Shown one piece after another: positions 53,914 to 64,000 of a stretch of 64,000 bases of DNA; the first letter of the stretch is position 1, and the number at the start of each line of letters is the position of its first letter. The notes beneath the pieces were generated by a model. The model was not told the origin of the DNA. It saw nothing but the letters and a program-made list of their open reading frames with translations, and searched no databases. The stretch comes from Amblyomma americanum (taxonomy: Eukaryota > Arthropoda > Arachnida > Ixodida > Ixodidae). The DNA lies in the NCBI RefSeq assembly GCF_052857255.1, contig NC_135507.1:76565850-76629849 (forward strand), given 5' to 3'. Position numbers and translations under genes: made by a program.

Positions 53914-54309
53914 TGGTTTTGGGGACAGGAAATTGCGCAGTATGTCTCATATATTGTTGGACACATGAACCGCGCCGTAAAGGAAGGAATAAAGGAGGGA
54001 GGGAAAGAAGAAAGCGGTGCCACAGTGGAGGGCTCCGGAATAATTTCAACCACCTGGGGATCTTTAACGTGCACTGACATCGCACAGCACACGGGCGCCT
54101 TAGCGTTTTTCCTCCATAAAAACGCAGCCGCCGCGGTCGCGTTCGAACCCGGGAACTCCGGATCAGTAGCCGAGCGCTCTAACCACTGAGCCACCGCGGC
54201 GGGTGAAAAGAACCCCAGGTGGTCGAAATTTCCGGAGCCTTTCACTACGGCGTCTCTCATAGCCCGAGTTGCTTTGCGACATTAAACCCCCATAAACCAA
54301 ACCAAACCA
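53641..54309 (+). mobile_element. type-A SINE interrupted by a type-B SINE
   Basis: The head and first body half are at 53641-53787, and the second half (CCCAGGTGGTCGAAATTTCC to CCATAAACCAAACC) is at 54207-54309. The 14-bp target duplication GTAACGCTAA(T/C)TGG lies at 53627-53640 and 54310-54323. Confidence 0.93.
53788..54206 (-). mobile_element. type-B SINE nested in a type-A SINE
   Basis: An antisense full-length type-B copy with a (TAA)n tail of about 125 bases at 53788-53912. AAAGAACCC is repeated at 53779-53787 and about 54207-54215. It inserted into the older type-A copy. Confidence 0.9.
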
Positions 54310-54394
54310 GTAACGCTAACTGGCAGACAAGTGTACACTCTCGTTGGAGTATACCTGGAGCCAGGCAAGCCATTCGATGTTTGCCCGGAATGAG

Positions 54395-54640
54395 AATTGG
54401 TATCTGCGTTTTTATGGAGGCAAAACTCTAAGGCATCCGTGTGCTGTGCGATGTCAGTGCACGTTAAAGATCCCCATCGAAATTTTCCGGAGCCCTCCAC
54501 AACGGCACCTCTAGCTTTCTTACTTTCTCTTCTCACTCCCTCCTTTATGGCTTCCTTTACGGCTCGGTTCGGGTCTCCGCCAATATATGTGAGGCAGTGA
54601 CTGCGTCATTTCCTTTCCTCAAAAATCATTTTCTCTTTTT
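54395..54640 (+). mobile_element. 5'-truncated type-B SINE
   Basis: Starts near CTGCGTTTTTATGGAGG and ends CATTTCCTTTCCTCAAAAAT. The tRNA-like head is missing or badly degraded. Confidence 0.75.
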
Positions 54641-54686
54641 CTCACGGTAAACGCAATGAAATTGGTTTTTGGGGAAAGGAAATGGA

Positions 54687-55312
54687 CCCGCCGCGATGGC
54701 TCAGTGGTTAAGGGCGCTCGACTAATAATAATAATTGGTTTTCGGAGAACGGAAATGGCGCAGTATCTGTCTCATATATCTTTGGACACCTGAACCGCGC
54801 TGTAAGGGAAGGGATAAAGGAGGGAGTGAAAGAAAGGAAGAATAGGTGCCGTAGTGGAGGGCTCCGGAATAATTTCGACCACCTGGGTATCTTTAACGTG
54901 CACTGACATCGCACAGCACACGGGCGCCTTAGCGTTTTCCCTGCATAAAAACGCAGCCGCTGCGGTCGGGTTCGAACCCAGGAACTCCGGATCAGTAGTG
55001 GAGCGCCCTAACCACTGAGCCACCGCGGTGGGGCACGCTACTGATCCGGAGTTCCCGGGTTCGAATCCGACCGCGGCGGCTGCGTTTTTATGGAGGAAAA
55101 GCGCTAAGGCGCCCGTGTGCTGTGTGATGTCAGTGCACGTTGAAGATCCCCAGGTGGTCGAATTTAAACGGGAGACCTCCACTACGGCACGTCTTCTTCC
55201 TTTCTTCTTTCACTCCTTCCTTTACTCTTCCCTTACGGCGCGGTTCAGGTGTCCAACGATATATGGGACAGATACTGCGCCATTTCCTTTCCCCCCCAAA
55301 AAACAATTATAT
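54687..55312 (+). mobile_element. type-B SINE interrupted by an antisense type-B SINE
   Basis: The head CCCGCCGCGATGGCTCAGTG stops at about 54722 (GGGCGCTCGACT) and resumes at about 55034 (CGCTACTGATCCGGAG), running to 55312. Confidence 0.8.
54723..55033 (-). mobile_element. type-B SINE nested in a type-B SINE
   Basis: Antisense copy with a short (TAA)n tail at 54723-54734 and a complete head ending CCACCGCGGTGGGGC. The short repeat CGCTCGACT / CGCTACT at the junctions may be the target duplication. Confidence 0.8.
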
Positions 55313-55450
55313 ATAAGGGAATGGCACAGTACCTGTAACATCTCGGTGGACACCCGAACTGACTGCGTCGGCCGCGTTTTGATGGAGGCAAAACGCAAAA
55401 GGCGCCGGTGTGCAGTGTGATGTCAGCGCACGTTAAAGGTCCTCGCGGCA
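55313..55450. repeat. two type-B SINE fragments, opposite orientation
   Basis: About 55316-55368 is an antisense SINE tail (GGCACAGTACCTGTAACATC). About 55369-55445 is a sense body piece (TGATGGAGGCAAAACGCAAA ... GATGTCAGCGCACGTTAAAG). Confidence 0.65.
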
Positions 55451-55910
55451 AACTATTTGCAGTCGAAAGCAAGCACAGTGGTATCATCCTGCTGATATCC
55501 TGCTGAAAAGGGCGCGAAAACAGGGTTTACACGCAAGTGGCTCACCCGTTTGTCTTCTACGTGCAGATCGTCGCATGCCTGCTGCTGATACCAGCGGGAC
55601 AAGAGTTAAACCGGCCTTTCGTGATTCACTGCCCGCATGTGCTACAAAACGCTAGCTTTTGGTCGCTTCCTATCCTGGAACCTGCAGATGGGGACCCAGC
55701 AGTTTGTACATATTACTTCTCCCCCTGTCCTCTATTCCTGTCCCCTCACCTCTGTGATTTCATTTCTCCATTCTGCCTGCTGTCCTTTATTTCCGCTGGC
55801 CCAGATCAGGTGCTTCAGTATCGATGGCAGATGCCGGGGCTAGCAAAAATCTTTTCCTTCCTTTTTACTATTATTTTTAATAAAACCACTACCACCACCA
55901 CCACCCAGCA
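55451..55910 (+). other. LINE 5'-end-like fragment
   Basis: GGTTTACACGCAAGTGGCTC ACCCGTTTGTCTTCTACGTG near 55525 repeats, diverged, near 56213 (GGTTTACACTCCGATGGCTC), the 5' region of the LINE that follows. No supported gene. Confidence 0.4.
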
Positions 55911-56093
55911 TAATTGGTTTTTTGGGGGAAAGGAAATGGCGCAGTATCTGTCTCATATATCGTTGGACACCTGAACCGCGCCGTAAGGGAAGGGAGAAAG
56001 GAGGGAGTGAAAGAAGAAAGGAAGAAGAGGTGCCGTAGTGGAGGGCTCCGGAATAATTTCGACCACCTCGGGATCTTTAACGTGCACTGAACA
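55911..56093 (-). mobile_element. 5'-truncated type-B SINE
   Basis: Antisense 3' half only, from AATTGGTTTTTTGGGGGAAA to GATCTTTAACGTGCACTGA. Its tail side is an (ACC)n tract instead of (TAA)n. Confidence 0.8.
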
Positions 56094-57537
56094 GCATCGT
56101 CTAGTCTACACATGTGGAAGTGAATTCTTCAAGCTATTCGTCGCGGCGCCACACCGCTTCCTGAGGATAAAAACCGCCAAAGCGGCACCCCATTCCAAAG
56201 GACACTGCAGCAGGGTTTACACTCCGATGGCTCACCCGCTGGTCTTCAACGTGGAAGTAAGAAGACGTTTTGGAAAATGTTTTCCGTCTAGCGAGCGTGG
56301 TCTTGTCATGCGGCCGTGCCCTCCTATACTTCAGGATACTTCGTATGACAGTGTACCTTGCAAAGTGTATTGCTTGCCGGTAATGTCGAGACAAATCCTG
56401 GGCCCGCGATGTCGAAGATTACAGAACAGCTCAGTCAAATCACTGCCGACATAAAGTGAAGAAAAGAAAAACGACTGACGTTGATCGAAGAAAAGGTATA
56501 GAACGCCTTATGTTTCAGCCTACACTAAACAAGTCGCTAGCCTACAATAACTTCAATCATCCCTGAAATTAAGAACAAACGACATAGAAAATTGATCAAG
56601 AAGATCGAACCTTGTAAGCCAGACGATGAAGAAGAAAACTCCGAATCCCCTCAAATACACAGGGGATGAAAATGTCGTTAAAGATACTTTAAAGTTAAAT
56701 GAGGTCGCAATTGAACAAATCCATCGACTATGCAGGCCAGAGGTAAAAGAACAAGGACAATAATTTTAAAACTGTTAGATTTCCGAGAGAAAACGAAAAT
56801 TTTGCGAAGCTGTCACAAAGTGAAGGGGATTGACGACGTCATCAGCGAAGATTTTTCACGCCGTGTTCGAGACATCTGGCGGAAGTTATGAGAAGATATG
56901 GGAAACCGAGGAAGGACACTGGTTGTAAAGTGGACTTAGTTTACGACAAACTAAAGACCAACAGTCGTCTTTATTTTCGGGATGAAGAAAAAAATGCTGT
57001 GTCTCCCATAACACCCACCTCAAATGAACCAAAAAACCACCAGGACCCTGGTACGTGCACCCCACATCCATGCCACCCTTAGTGTCCGAAATAACGTTTG
57101 TTAATGTGAACGCTCGAAGTATAATTAACAAGCTCGGTCCCCTCGAATGAATATTATTAAATTTAGAAGCAGAATCTATCACTAAAACAGAAACCTGGCT
57201 AACCAAAGACATCAAACACTTTGAAATAACATCCCCTAACAACGTCATTATTCGCAAAGATCGGCCAACACGAGGCGCGGGCGTTACTTTGTTGATAAAA
57301 AAGAGCTACCGTTTATTACCTTCCCTGGCGTTGAAGGATTTGAAGCAGCTTTTTGTAATCTTTGCCTTGTCGATACTACCATCATTGTGGGATGCGTTTA
57401 TTGCTGTCCTGATTTGATTACAATGCAATCATTCTACGCGTATATACAGCAGCATGTGAAGGAAAACAAGCTCATATTACTGGGCGACTTCAAACTACCT
57501 GACATTAACTGGTACACACTACATCCCCGATCACCTT

Positions 57538-57559
57538 AATAAATAATACTATTAATAGT

Positions 57560-57616
<57 letters not shown>

Positions 57617-57915
57617 CGGGTTCTGAGGAAAGGAAATGGCGCAGTATGTCTTACATATCGGCGAACACCTGAACCCCGCCGCAAGGGAAGGAATAAAGTA
57701 GGGGGTGAAAGAAGGAAGCAAGAAAGAGATGCCGTAGTGGAGGGCTCCGGAATAATTTCGACCACCTAGGGATCTTTAGCGTGCCCTGACATCGCGCAGC
57801 ACACGGGCGCCTTAGCGTTTTGCATCCATAAAAACGCAGCTGCCGCGGTCGGGTTCGAACCAGGGAACTCCTGATCAGTACCGAACGGCCTAACAACTGA
57901 GCCACCGTGGTGTGT
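57538..57915 (-). mobile_element. type-B SINE inserted in the LINE endonuclease
   Basis: Antisense copy with a (TAA)n tail at about 57540-57616 and an intact head. The 11-bp target duplication CCGATCACCTT lies at 57527-57537 and 57916-57926. Confidence 0.93.
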
Positions 57916-58146
57916 CCGATCACCTTGAACAGATGTTCTTTGTGATATCACACTTTCTTTCGACCTTACCGAGATAATAAACGAACCTACACGTGTACAA
58001 GGATCTAGCTCAAACATTTTTTACCTAGTATTTAATCACTTGCCAATTCATGCTGCAAAATCCCAAATGTCAGCCGGCCTGTCACACCACAAACTAGTCT
58101 TTTGGGCTGTCCCATATAATGGCTCTCTACCCTCTTCACGATCGCA

Positions 58147-58389
58147 GCCGCCGCGGTGGCTGAGTGTTTATGGCGCTCGGCTGCCGGCCCGAAAGACGCG
58201 GGTTCGATCCTGGCCGCGGCGGTCGAATTTCGATGGAGGCGAAATTCTAGAGGCCCGTGTGTACTGTGGATGTCAGTGCGCGTTAAAGAACCCCAGGTGG
58301 TCGAAATTTCCGGAGCCCTTCACTACGGCGTCCCTCATAGCCTGAGTTGCTTTGGGACGTTAAATCCCTCGTAAGCCATAAACCATAAA
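58147..58389 (+). mobile_element. type-A SINE inserted in the LINE
   Basis: Full copy from GCCGCCGCGGTGGCTGAGTG to AGCCATAAACCATAAA. The 11-bp target duplication TCTTCACGATC lies at 58133-58143 and 58390-58400. Confidence 0.92.
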
Positions 58390-60211
58390 TCTTCACGATC
58401 AGCAATTGTATAAATATTACAGCAGAGCCGATGACACAAGAATCATTGATACACTCTCTCTCTAACTGCCATCCATCCATCCGTCAACTCTCAGACGATA
58501 CAAACACACACATAGAATTCCTATGGCATAAATTTAAAACAGTTGTGTAATGCTGCGTCGCTAACTACGTACCGCTGAAAACTAAGAGGACAAATAAACA
58601 TAGCTCCTGGATAACCCGAGCCGTAATCCACGCAAAAAGAAAAGTTCGACTACTCCGAAAAAGCCACAAAGACTATCCGTCAAAACGAACAGTTCGAAAA
58701 CGTATTTCCGCTGTTGGATGATTTGAAATAAAAAATTAAGAGGGCCAAGATAAATTACTCTACAAAAACACTTCCTAAATTTGTAAAAAATTCTTCCTAA
58801 TAATTCTGGCGTTGTATAAACCCTAAAAATCAAGGTGAAAGACAGGCATCGCTGGAGGATGACAGAAATGCAGCCATGTTAGTAATCGCATGCAATTTGT
58901 TGAAATTAACAATGAGAAATCAGCGACAACTAAAGTTGCATCGGAAGTACCCAAAGGAAGTGTCCTAGCCCCAGTACTATTCCTAATATTTATAATTGAT
59001 CTACCAGCTTGTGTTTCACAGAATAATAAACTTTTCGCAGATGACTGCGTCCCTTACAAGGAAATTTACTATCTTGATAACCATAGAGTTTTAAAAAGCG
59101 CCTTAACGGTAGTGTTTCAGTGATGTCAGGACTGGTGGATGCATATCAATTTAAATAAATTTGTTCTTTTACATGTTATTAGGAAAAACACATCAGCTTT
59201 TCAGTACATGCTTAATAATATTCATCTTGCATCTGTCCTTGAGTATAAGTACCTTGGTGTGACACTATCTTCTGACTTCAGATGGGTTTCTCACGTTAAA
59301 ATGATCACATTGACTGCGCTAAATCCTCCGTTTTTCAATAACGGACGCCTTGAACAAGCACCCTTCGAAAAAAATTAGTAGCGTATAAAACTATCGTCAG
59401 AACAATTCTAGAGTACGTCCGCAATGTTCGGTTTTTCGTTACTGACAAGCTTAATAAAAACATTGAAGGGGTGCCGAGAAAGGCACTAAGATGTGTATAC
59501 AATAAACACTCGCTCACAGATTCGTGAACAGAATTGCTAAAACATGCAGAACTCCTAGCCCTGTAGAACAGGGAAAAATCTTCAAGGCTTAAAAACATGC
59601 ATCGGCTTAACTATCAACTAGATTTCCTTGTTATGTATCAGCTAATACACAACCAGCTGGGAGTGGCCGCTATAAAATACATGACGGCCGCAAAGACTAG
59701 ATTTACCCGCCACAACCTCGCACACAAATTAAATCAGTTTCCATTCCGTACTGACATATTCAAGTACGGAGTCAATCACGCTTGTCTATAGCGCTCGAGC
59801 GGTGGCCCTCATTGAAAATAAAGCGAAATTGTGAAGTAGGTATTGAATTTCACTGATAATTGCGTTGTAGAGCAGCCTAATAGACATGCGAACCGAGCAG
59901 GCACCAGTGGCTTATCCCTAGCAAAGCAGTTGTGATAAGATTTAATTTAATTTGCTCCACAGCACCCCCACTCAAGCGCTCTAGACAAGTGTGATCGACT
60001 CTGTACTCATTTTTTTCCACGGACTGCATTCGAATGAAACAATCCAAGCAGAGATATTACTAACAGCTGATCATTTGATGCGTTTAGTGCCCGGGTTATA
60101 GATCGCCTGTTTGTTTCACAGTAGTTATTCTCATTTTCCACACTTTCTTTTTCTGCCCTGTTATTTTACTGTTTTGTTTGTGCCTCAGCTGAAATTACAG
60201 CGCTAATTGCA

Positions 60212-60544
60212 TAATAATAATTGATTTTGGGCGAAAGGAAATGGCGCAGTACCTGTATCATATACCGTTAGACACCTGAACCGCGCCGTAAGGGAAGGGA
60301 TAAAGGATATAGTGGAAGAAGAGATAAAAGAGGGGTTGAAAGAAGAAAGGAAGAAAGAGATGCCGTAGTGGAGGGCTCCGGAATAATTCGACCACCTGCG
60401 GATCTTTAACGTGCACTGACAACGCACAGCACATGGGCGCCTTAGCGTTTTTCTCAATAAAAACGCAACCGCCGCAGTCGGCTTCGAACCAGGGAACTCC
60501 GGATCAGTTGCCGAGCGCCCTTACTACTGAGCCACCGCTGCGGG
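60212..60544 (-). mobile_element. type-B SINE
   Basis: Antisense full copy with a short (TAA)n tail. The target duplication GCGCTAA(T/A)TGCA lies at 60200-60211 and 60545-60556. Its pyrimidine-rich region holds an internal duplication of about 30 bases (two GGAAGAAGAGA-like units). Confidence 0.92.
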
Positions 60545-60547
60545 TGC

Positions 60548-61045
60548 GCTAAATGCAGCCGATTTTCGTTCTTTTTAATTAATTTGATATTCTAAGTCCC
60601 ATCAGGGACTGTAGCAAAAATGGCTCTGAATGAGACAAGAAATCAGATGTGTTGCACACATTGACAAGTAAAAGTAAAAAAAAACAATAGCGTATGGCAA
60701 AAATAGTTACAAAATCGGTGAGAGTATTCAAGTTCAGGTACAAATAACAGGATGCAAACATGGTGACAATGATACCAAAAAAAAAAGGAATCGGCTGCAT
60801 TTAGTGCCGATTTCATTCTTTTCTTTTGGTATCCTTGTCACCATGTTTCCAGCCTGTTATTTGTACCTCAATTTGATTTCTCTCTCCGATTTTGTAACTA
60901 TTTTTGCCATATTTTATGGTTAAGTTGTTTTACTTGTCAATGTGGGCAACACAACTGATTTGTTGTGTCATTCAGAGCCCTTCCTGTTACAGTCTCGGGT
61001 GGCACTCGCAGTATAAATAAATTAAAAAAATAAATAAAAATAAAT
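60548..61045. repeat. two LINE 3' ends facing each other (inverted pair)
   Basis: 60580-60795 on the minus strand and 60800-61010 on the plus strand share CACCATGTTT, CCTGTTATTTGTACCT, CCGATTTTGTAACTATTTTT, TTACTTGTCAATGTG and CATTCAGAGCC at roughly 80 percent identity. Each ends in the tail seen at 6.86 kb (dispersed CR1-like LINE). The centre also carries an inverted CTAAATGCAGCCGATT. Confidence 0.8.
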
Positions 61046-61194
61046 CTCGGAGACTAGTTATAGCGAAAACGTATGGCGTGCGATACACAGACGGATGAAG
61101 AACGAGAGCAGAGCCTAAAGAAAAGTCGTCAAAAAGTGCGTGAACGTGAAGAAATAAAGCAGTTAGCCGAGGCTAAGACATCAGCTTTGCTAAC

Positions 61195-61860
61195 AGCGAG
61201 AGAAAGAGAGAATAAGCATTTATTGTAGCGAAAGCTACACTGCGCTATCCGGAGCTACTTCGCCCGTCCTGGTCATATGCTCCTACTGCGCAAGCGCGAG
61301 TTTCGTCACAGGTGCGCAGCGCATGACGTCAGAACTGCGAAGCTGACCCCGCCCCCTCCCCCGCTGCGCGTTGACGCCACGGCTAGCTATGCGCCTTTCT
61401 GCGCGTGCGCGCGGGGGTCGAATGAATACGGGAGGCGATGCGCTCGGCCGTGAGTTGCAAGCCATGGAAGAAGAGAAGCCTTGCTCGTTGCGGCAGCTTT
61501 AACTACGTATACTATAGGCATGGCAGGGCTAAGCCACCATGACTTACTTGTAAAAACTAGACCGGAGCGTATTGTGGGTGGGGTCCTCGGTCCAAGACTC
61601 CATTGGGTTCCGCCGACGCTTTGGCGATGGCGACTAGCGCCTCCTGGTCTTCCAGGGTGCCGCTGGCCGGCGTCACCTCCCACTGCTCCAGCGCCACATT
61701 GTGCGGCTTTAAATGGTTTGGTTTGACAGAGAATGTCTATGTAATGTGCGTGATTGTAGGAATTTCACCACACCAAGGACATGTATCTGCGTATAATGTT
61801 GGGTGAATGCGCTGTCGGTGGTGTAGGTGGTGGAGATTGGGGAAAGTAAGTGTTTGGATG
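61195..61860 (-). pseudogene. CCHC-type LINE 3' fragment
   Basis: Minus strand near 61790-61735 reads DTCPWCGEIPTITHIT (knuckle) and then stops. Near 61690-61556 the frame gives LEQWEVTPASGTLEDQEALV then AIAKASAEPNGVLDRGP and a stop. The tail runs to a (GA)n tract near 61200. Confidence 0.7.
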
Positions 61861-63063
61861 CGTCTTAGGTGGTAGGAGTCGACCGAGGCAAAGCATAAAC
61901 AAAACCGTCCCTAGCCTTTTTTAGCCAGGCTTAGCCGAGCTTTTCGCTATTCTTACTAGATTCAGCCAGGTTAAAACACTGCCAATATTTTTAATGGAAA
62001 GCTTCAGTACGCTAGGTCTTCAAGAGGGCAGCGTCAGTGCTGTCCCATGACAGCTGGCACGCGGTCTCACGTGGCAGGTCAAGTGACCTACTGACGTCCT
62101 CAAAATCTGCCCACCGTGGCAGGTGGCAACTGCCCCATCGGGCATCGGGCATTTATTTCATCGACGCTTTGCAGACAATCCGTTCAGCAGTGTGTGTGTG
62201 TGTGGCGTTTGTGAACGTAGCAATGTAATGGATGCTTTCGCTTCTCAACAGGGTTAACCAAAGTTGAAGCCACAGCTTATTTTTCCGTATTTCTGTTGTA
62301 TATAACATCATCATTGCTGTCACTGCATAGCGTTTTATACAATTTTGTTTCACTTTCTTATGTTTACGTTTCTTCACTGTTCATTTGTCAGTTTTCTTCT
62401 CTAATATGTTCTACTTACCTCATCATAATACCCTGTGAGCCACGCGGTTAAATGAAATCAAAAATAAAGTAATTGTATTTCTACCTTGCGTATACTTGGC
62501 ACGTCCACATCGAGTGCGCTCTAAACAAGAGGGCGGCTGAGAACCACAGTGTAGCACTTGGCCGTTGGAATTCTCATTCCGGAATCGTACTGGCGTAAGC
62601 AGCAGCCCGGGCTCATTGGATTAGTTCCTTTTGACTAGTTTAATCCGAGCTGGTGAGAGCTGTCTCCCATCCCTCCTGCGTTGGCTGGTCATTAATAAAG
62701 ACAGCACTTGACAACCTTTGCCATTTTTTTTTACTCCTTCAATCATGAACAAACGGGCAAAGCGCCACCCTGTCCGAATCCGGTGCATATATACAGGGTG
62801 TTTCACCTCAGACTTTACACAATGTTTAAAAATAGGCTTATTTGATAAGAACAGCACTATCCATATGAGTTTTAAGAACTGAGAAAATGCTTTTCCTCAG
62901 TGCTGTGGCCCAACAAATTTTGGCTGCATCGCGCCAAAATACATGCGCTTTCGAGAAGCTTGCTGGCAAAGCAACCTCCCCAGTGCACGTAACTTGTTGA
63001 AATACTCAACATTTGAAGACTACAACGTCGAATGTAGCCGCGTTTTCGAAATACTAAAAAATA
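61861..63063. other. intergenic interval, no gene seen
   Basis: A short (GT)n tract at about 62190-62204 and one GATGCTTTCGCTTCTCAAC motif (62229) resembling the hairpin element ends elsewhere. No supported coding sequence. Confidence 0.4.
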
Positions 63064-63372
63064 ACCCGCCGCGGTGGCTCAGTTGTTAGGGCGCTCGGCT
63101 ACTGATCCGGAGTTCCCGGGTTTGAACCCGACCGCGGCGGCCGCGTTTCGTTGGAGGCGAAACGCTAAAGTGCCCGTGTGCTCTGCAATGACAGTGCACA
63201 TTAAAGATCCCCAGGTGGTCAAAATTATTCCGGAGCCCTCCACTACGGCACCTGTTTCTTCCTTCTTTCACTCGCTCCTTTACCCCTTCCCTTAAGGCGC
63301 GGTTCAGGTGTCCGCCGAGACTGTGTGAGACAATTACTCTTCCATTTCTTTTTCTCAATAACCAAAAACTAA
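63064..63372 (+). mobile_element. type-B SINE
   Basis: Full-length sense copy, CCCGCCGCGGTGGCTCAGTT with B box (GGGTTTGAACCC), to CTCAATAACCAAAAACTAAA. It lacks a (TAA)n tail. Confidence 0.88.
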
Positions 63373-63396
63373 ACTCGCAAACTCCCACAAGAGTAG

Positions 63397-63624
63397 TTAC
63401 TTCACCCTCCACGTCCAAAAGGACCTTCCACGGGCCAACGCTTTATGACCATCTGCTACATGGTCTGCACTGTACGAAGCTTCAATACGACCATCGCTGC
63501 GGAGTAATTCAACAAGATTGCGCGTAATTCTGCTGCCTTCGCGAGCGCATTCAAATGCTCTGCTACATCCGAGATGAATCCCGAGAAAAAGTGCACTTTC
63601 TTCCTCTGACACCCCGCACTAAAA
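63397..63624 (-). CDS. possible terminal exon, function unknown
   Basis: Minus strand. A strong acceptor (gaaggttttttag) at 63625 leads into an open frame of about 75 codons: GVSEEESALFLGIHLGCSRA, FECAREGSRITRNLVELLRS, then ADHVADGHKALARG, with a stop at 63397. The composition looks like coding sequence and no TE motif is seen, but I recognise no domain and see no partner exon to the right before the window ends. Confidence 0.35.
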
Positions 63625-63644
63625 AACCTTCACTGTTGCACACT

Positions 63645-63882
63645 CATGTGTCTCACATTTCGGCGGATACCTGAACAGCGCCGTAAGGGAAGAAAAAGGA
63701 GGGAGTGAAAGAAGGAAGGGCGAAAGAGGTGCCGCACGTAGTGGAGGGTTCCGGAATATTTCGACCGCCTGGGGATCCTTAATGTGAACTGACATCGATT
63801 AGATCACGTCAAAGATACCCAGGTGGTCTAAATAATTTCGGAGCCCTCCACTACGGCACCTCTTTCTCTCTTTCTTCGTTCA
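63645..63882. repeat. inverted pair of type-B SINE fragments
   Basis: 63645-63797 is an antisense SINE 3' half (GTCTCACATTTCGGCGGATA ... GATCCTTAATGTGAACTGAC). 63802-63882 is a sense piece of overlapping content (AAAGATACCCAGGTGGTCTA ... CTACGGCACCTCTTTC), so the two can fold together. Confidence 0.75.
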
Positions 63883-64000
63883 CAAAATAAACACTGCAGC
63901 TTATTGCTGCAGTGGCGCGTGTCTGCCACAACGTTGTCAGCGCTAATGCATGCAGCCCACATCTCTTTCTTTCTCCACCGCCACGTACCTCAAAGCGCGA

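Larger units (their letters stand above)
56095..59870 (+). pseudogene. CR1/Jockey-like LINE, near full length but decayed
   Basis: ORF1: a start MSKITEQLSQITADI near 56409, then across frames KLLDFREKTKILRSCHKVKG and SEDFSRRVRDIWRKL (56760-56890), then VYDKLKTNSRLYF. ORF2: endonuclease from 57080 (ITFVNVNARSIINKLGPLE, ETWLTKDI, RKDRPTRGAGVTLLI, DFKLPDINW), the latter cut by a SINE at 57538. The reverse transcriptase is incomplete: SWITRAVIHAKRKVRLLRKS near 58610, then a gap, then VPKGSVLAPVLFLIFIIDLP and NKLFADDCVPY (the catalytic box is ADD) at 58890-59123, EYKYLGVTLSSDFRWVSHV, and the C-terminal MHRLNYQLDFLVMYQLIHNQ at 59597. Many stops and frameshifts. Confidence 0.8.

Noticed and set aside
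53753..54260. Long frames coding for runs of Asn, Ile or Leu/Tyr
   Set aside because: They are translations of the (TAA)n SINE tail and adjoining SINE body; the same holds near 26.4 and 57.6 kb.

Overview
The window looks like nuclear DNA from a hard tick (Ixodidae, probably a metastriate such as Rhipicephalus, Dermacentor or Amblyomma). The main evidence is the many tRNA-derived SINE copies of the kind known from ixodid ticks as Ruka. They share a head built around a tRNA B box and a body containing 'gatgtcagtgcacgttaaag'. Introns, (TAA)n tails, CR1-like LINEs, Ty3/Gypsy elements and PIF/Harbinger transposons fit the same picture. There are no bacterial operons and no recognisable complete tRNA or rRNA genes. 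The species call is an inference.

Most of the window is mobile DNA, much of it nested. From left to right: a fold-back repeat (85-460); Harbinger-1 (588-6747), with matching inverted ends, a CTG target duplication and two convergent multi-exon genes (a DDE transposase and a Myb/SANT-like protein), both damaged; LINE 3' ends and a deleted mariner (6.9-9.8 kb); a zone bounded by long inverted repeats and holding small non-autonomous elements (10.5-14.4 kb); a quiet stretch with one possible exon (16.5 kb), a THAP-domain first exon (19.1 kb) and a weak phospholipase-like exon (20.0 kb); a decayed CR1-like LINE (21.4-28.0 kb) split by about 2.7 kb of other repeats and ending at a near-perfect palindrome; an antisense Gypsy element (30339-35486); Harbinger-2 (36566-49054), which carries a second Gypsy element and a SINE inside it; a single-exon gene for a membrane-anchored, glycosyltransferase-31-like protein (50801-51715, minus strand); a dense SINE cluster (53.6-56.1 kb); a second CR1-like LINE (56.1-59.9 kb) broken by two SINEs; and more LINE ends and SINEs to the right edge.

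The most informative part is the pair of Harbinger elements. Each keeps its terminal inverted repeats and a 3-bp target duplication, and each encodes a transposase facing a separate DNA-binding protein. The duplications differ (CTG and TTA), and so does the partner (Myb/SANT-like in one, MADF plus a BESS-like end in the other). Harbinger-2's transposase can be read through six exons with consistent splice phases and all three catalytic acidic residues. Its partner gene reads well except for one phase mismatch between its first two exons. Both Gypsy elements sit in an ATAT target and have nearly identical LTRs, yet both have broken pol regions.

The only well-supported gene not obviously part of a transposon is the GT31-like gene. 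The THAP exon may be a host gene or part of another transposon. All intron-exon calls here come from reading frames and splice consensus by eye and have no transcript support.
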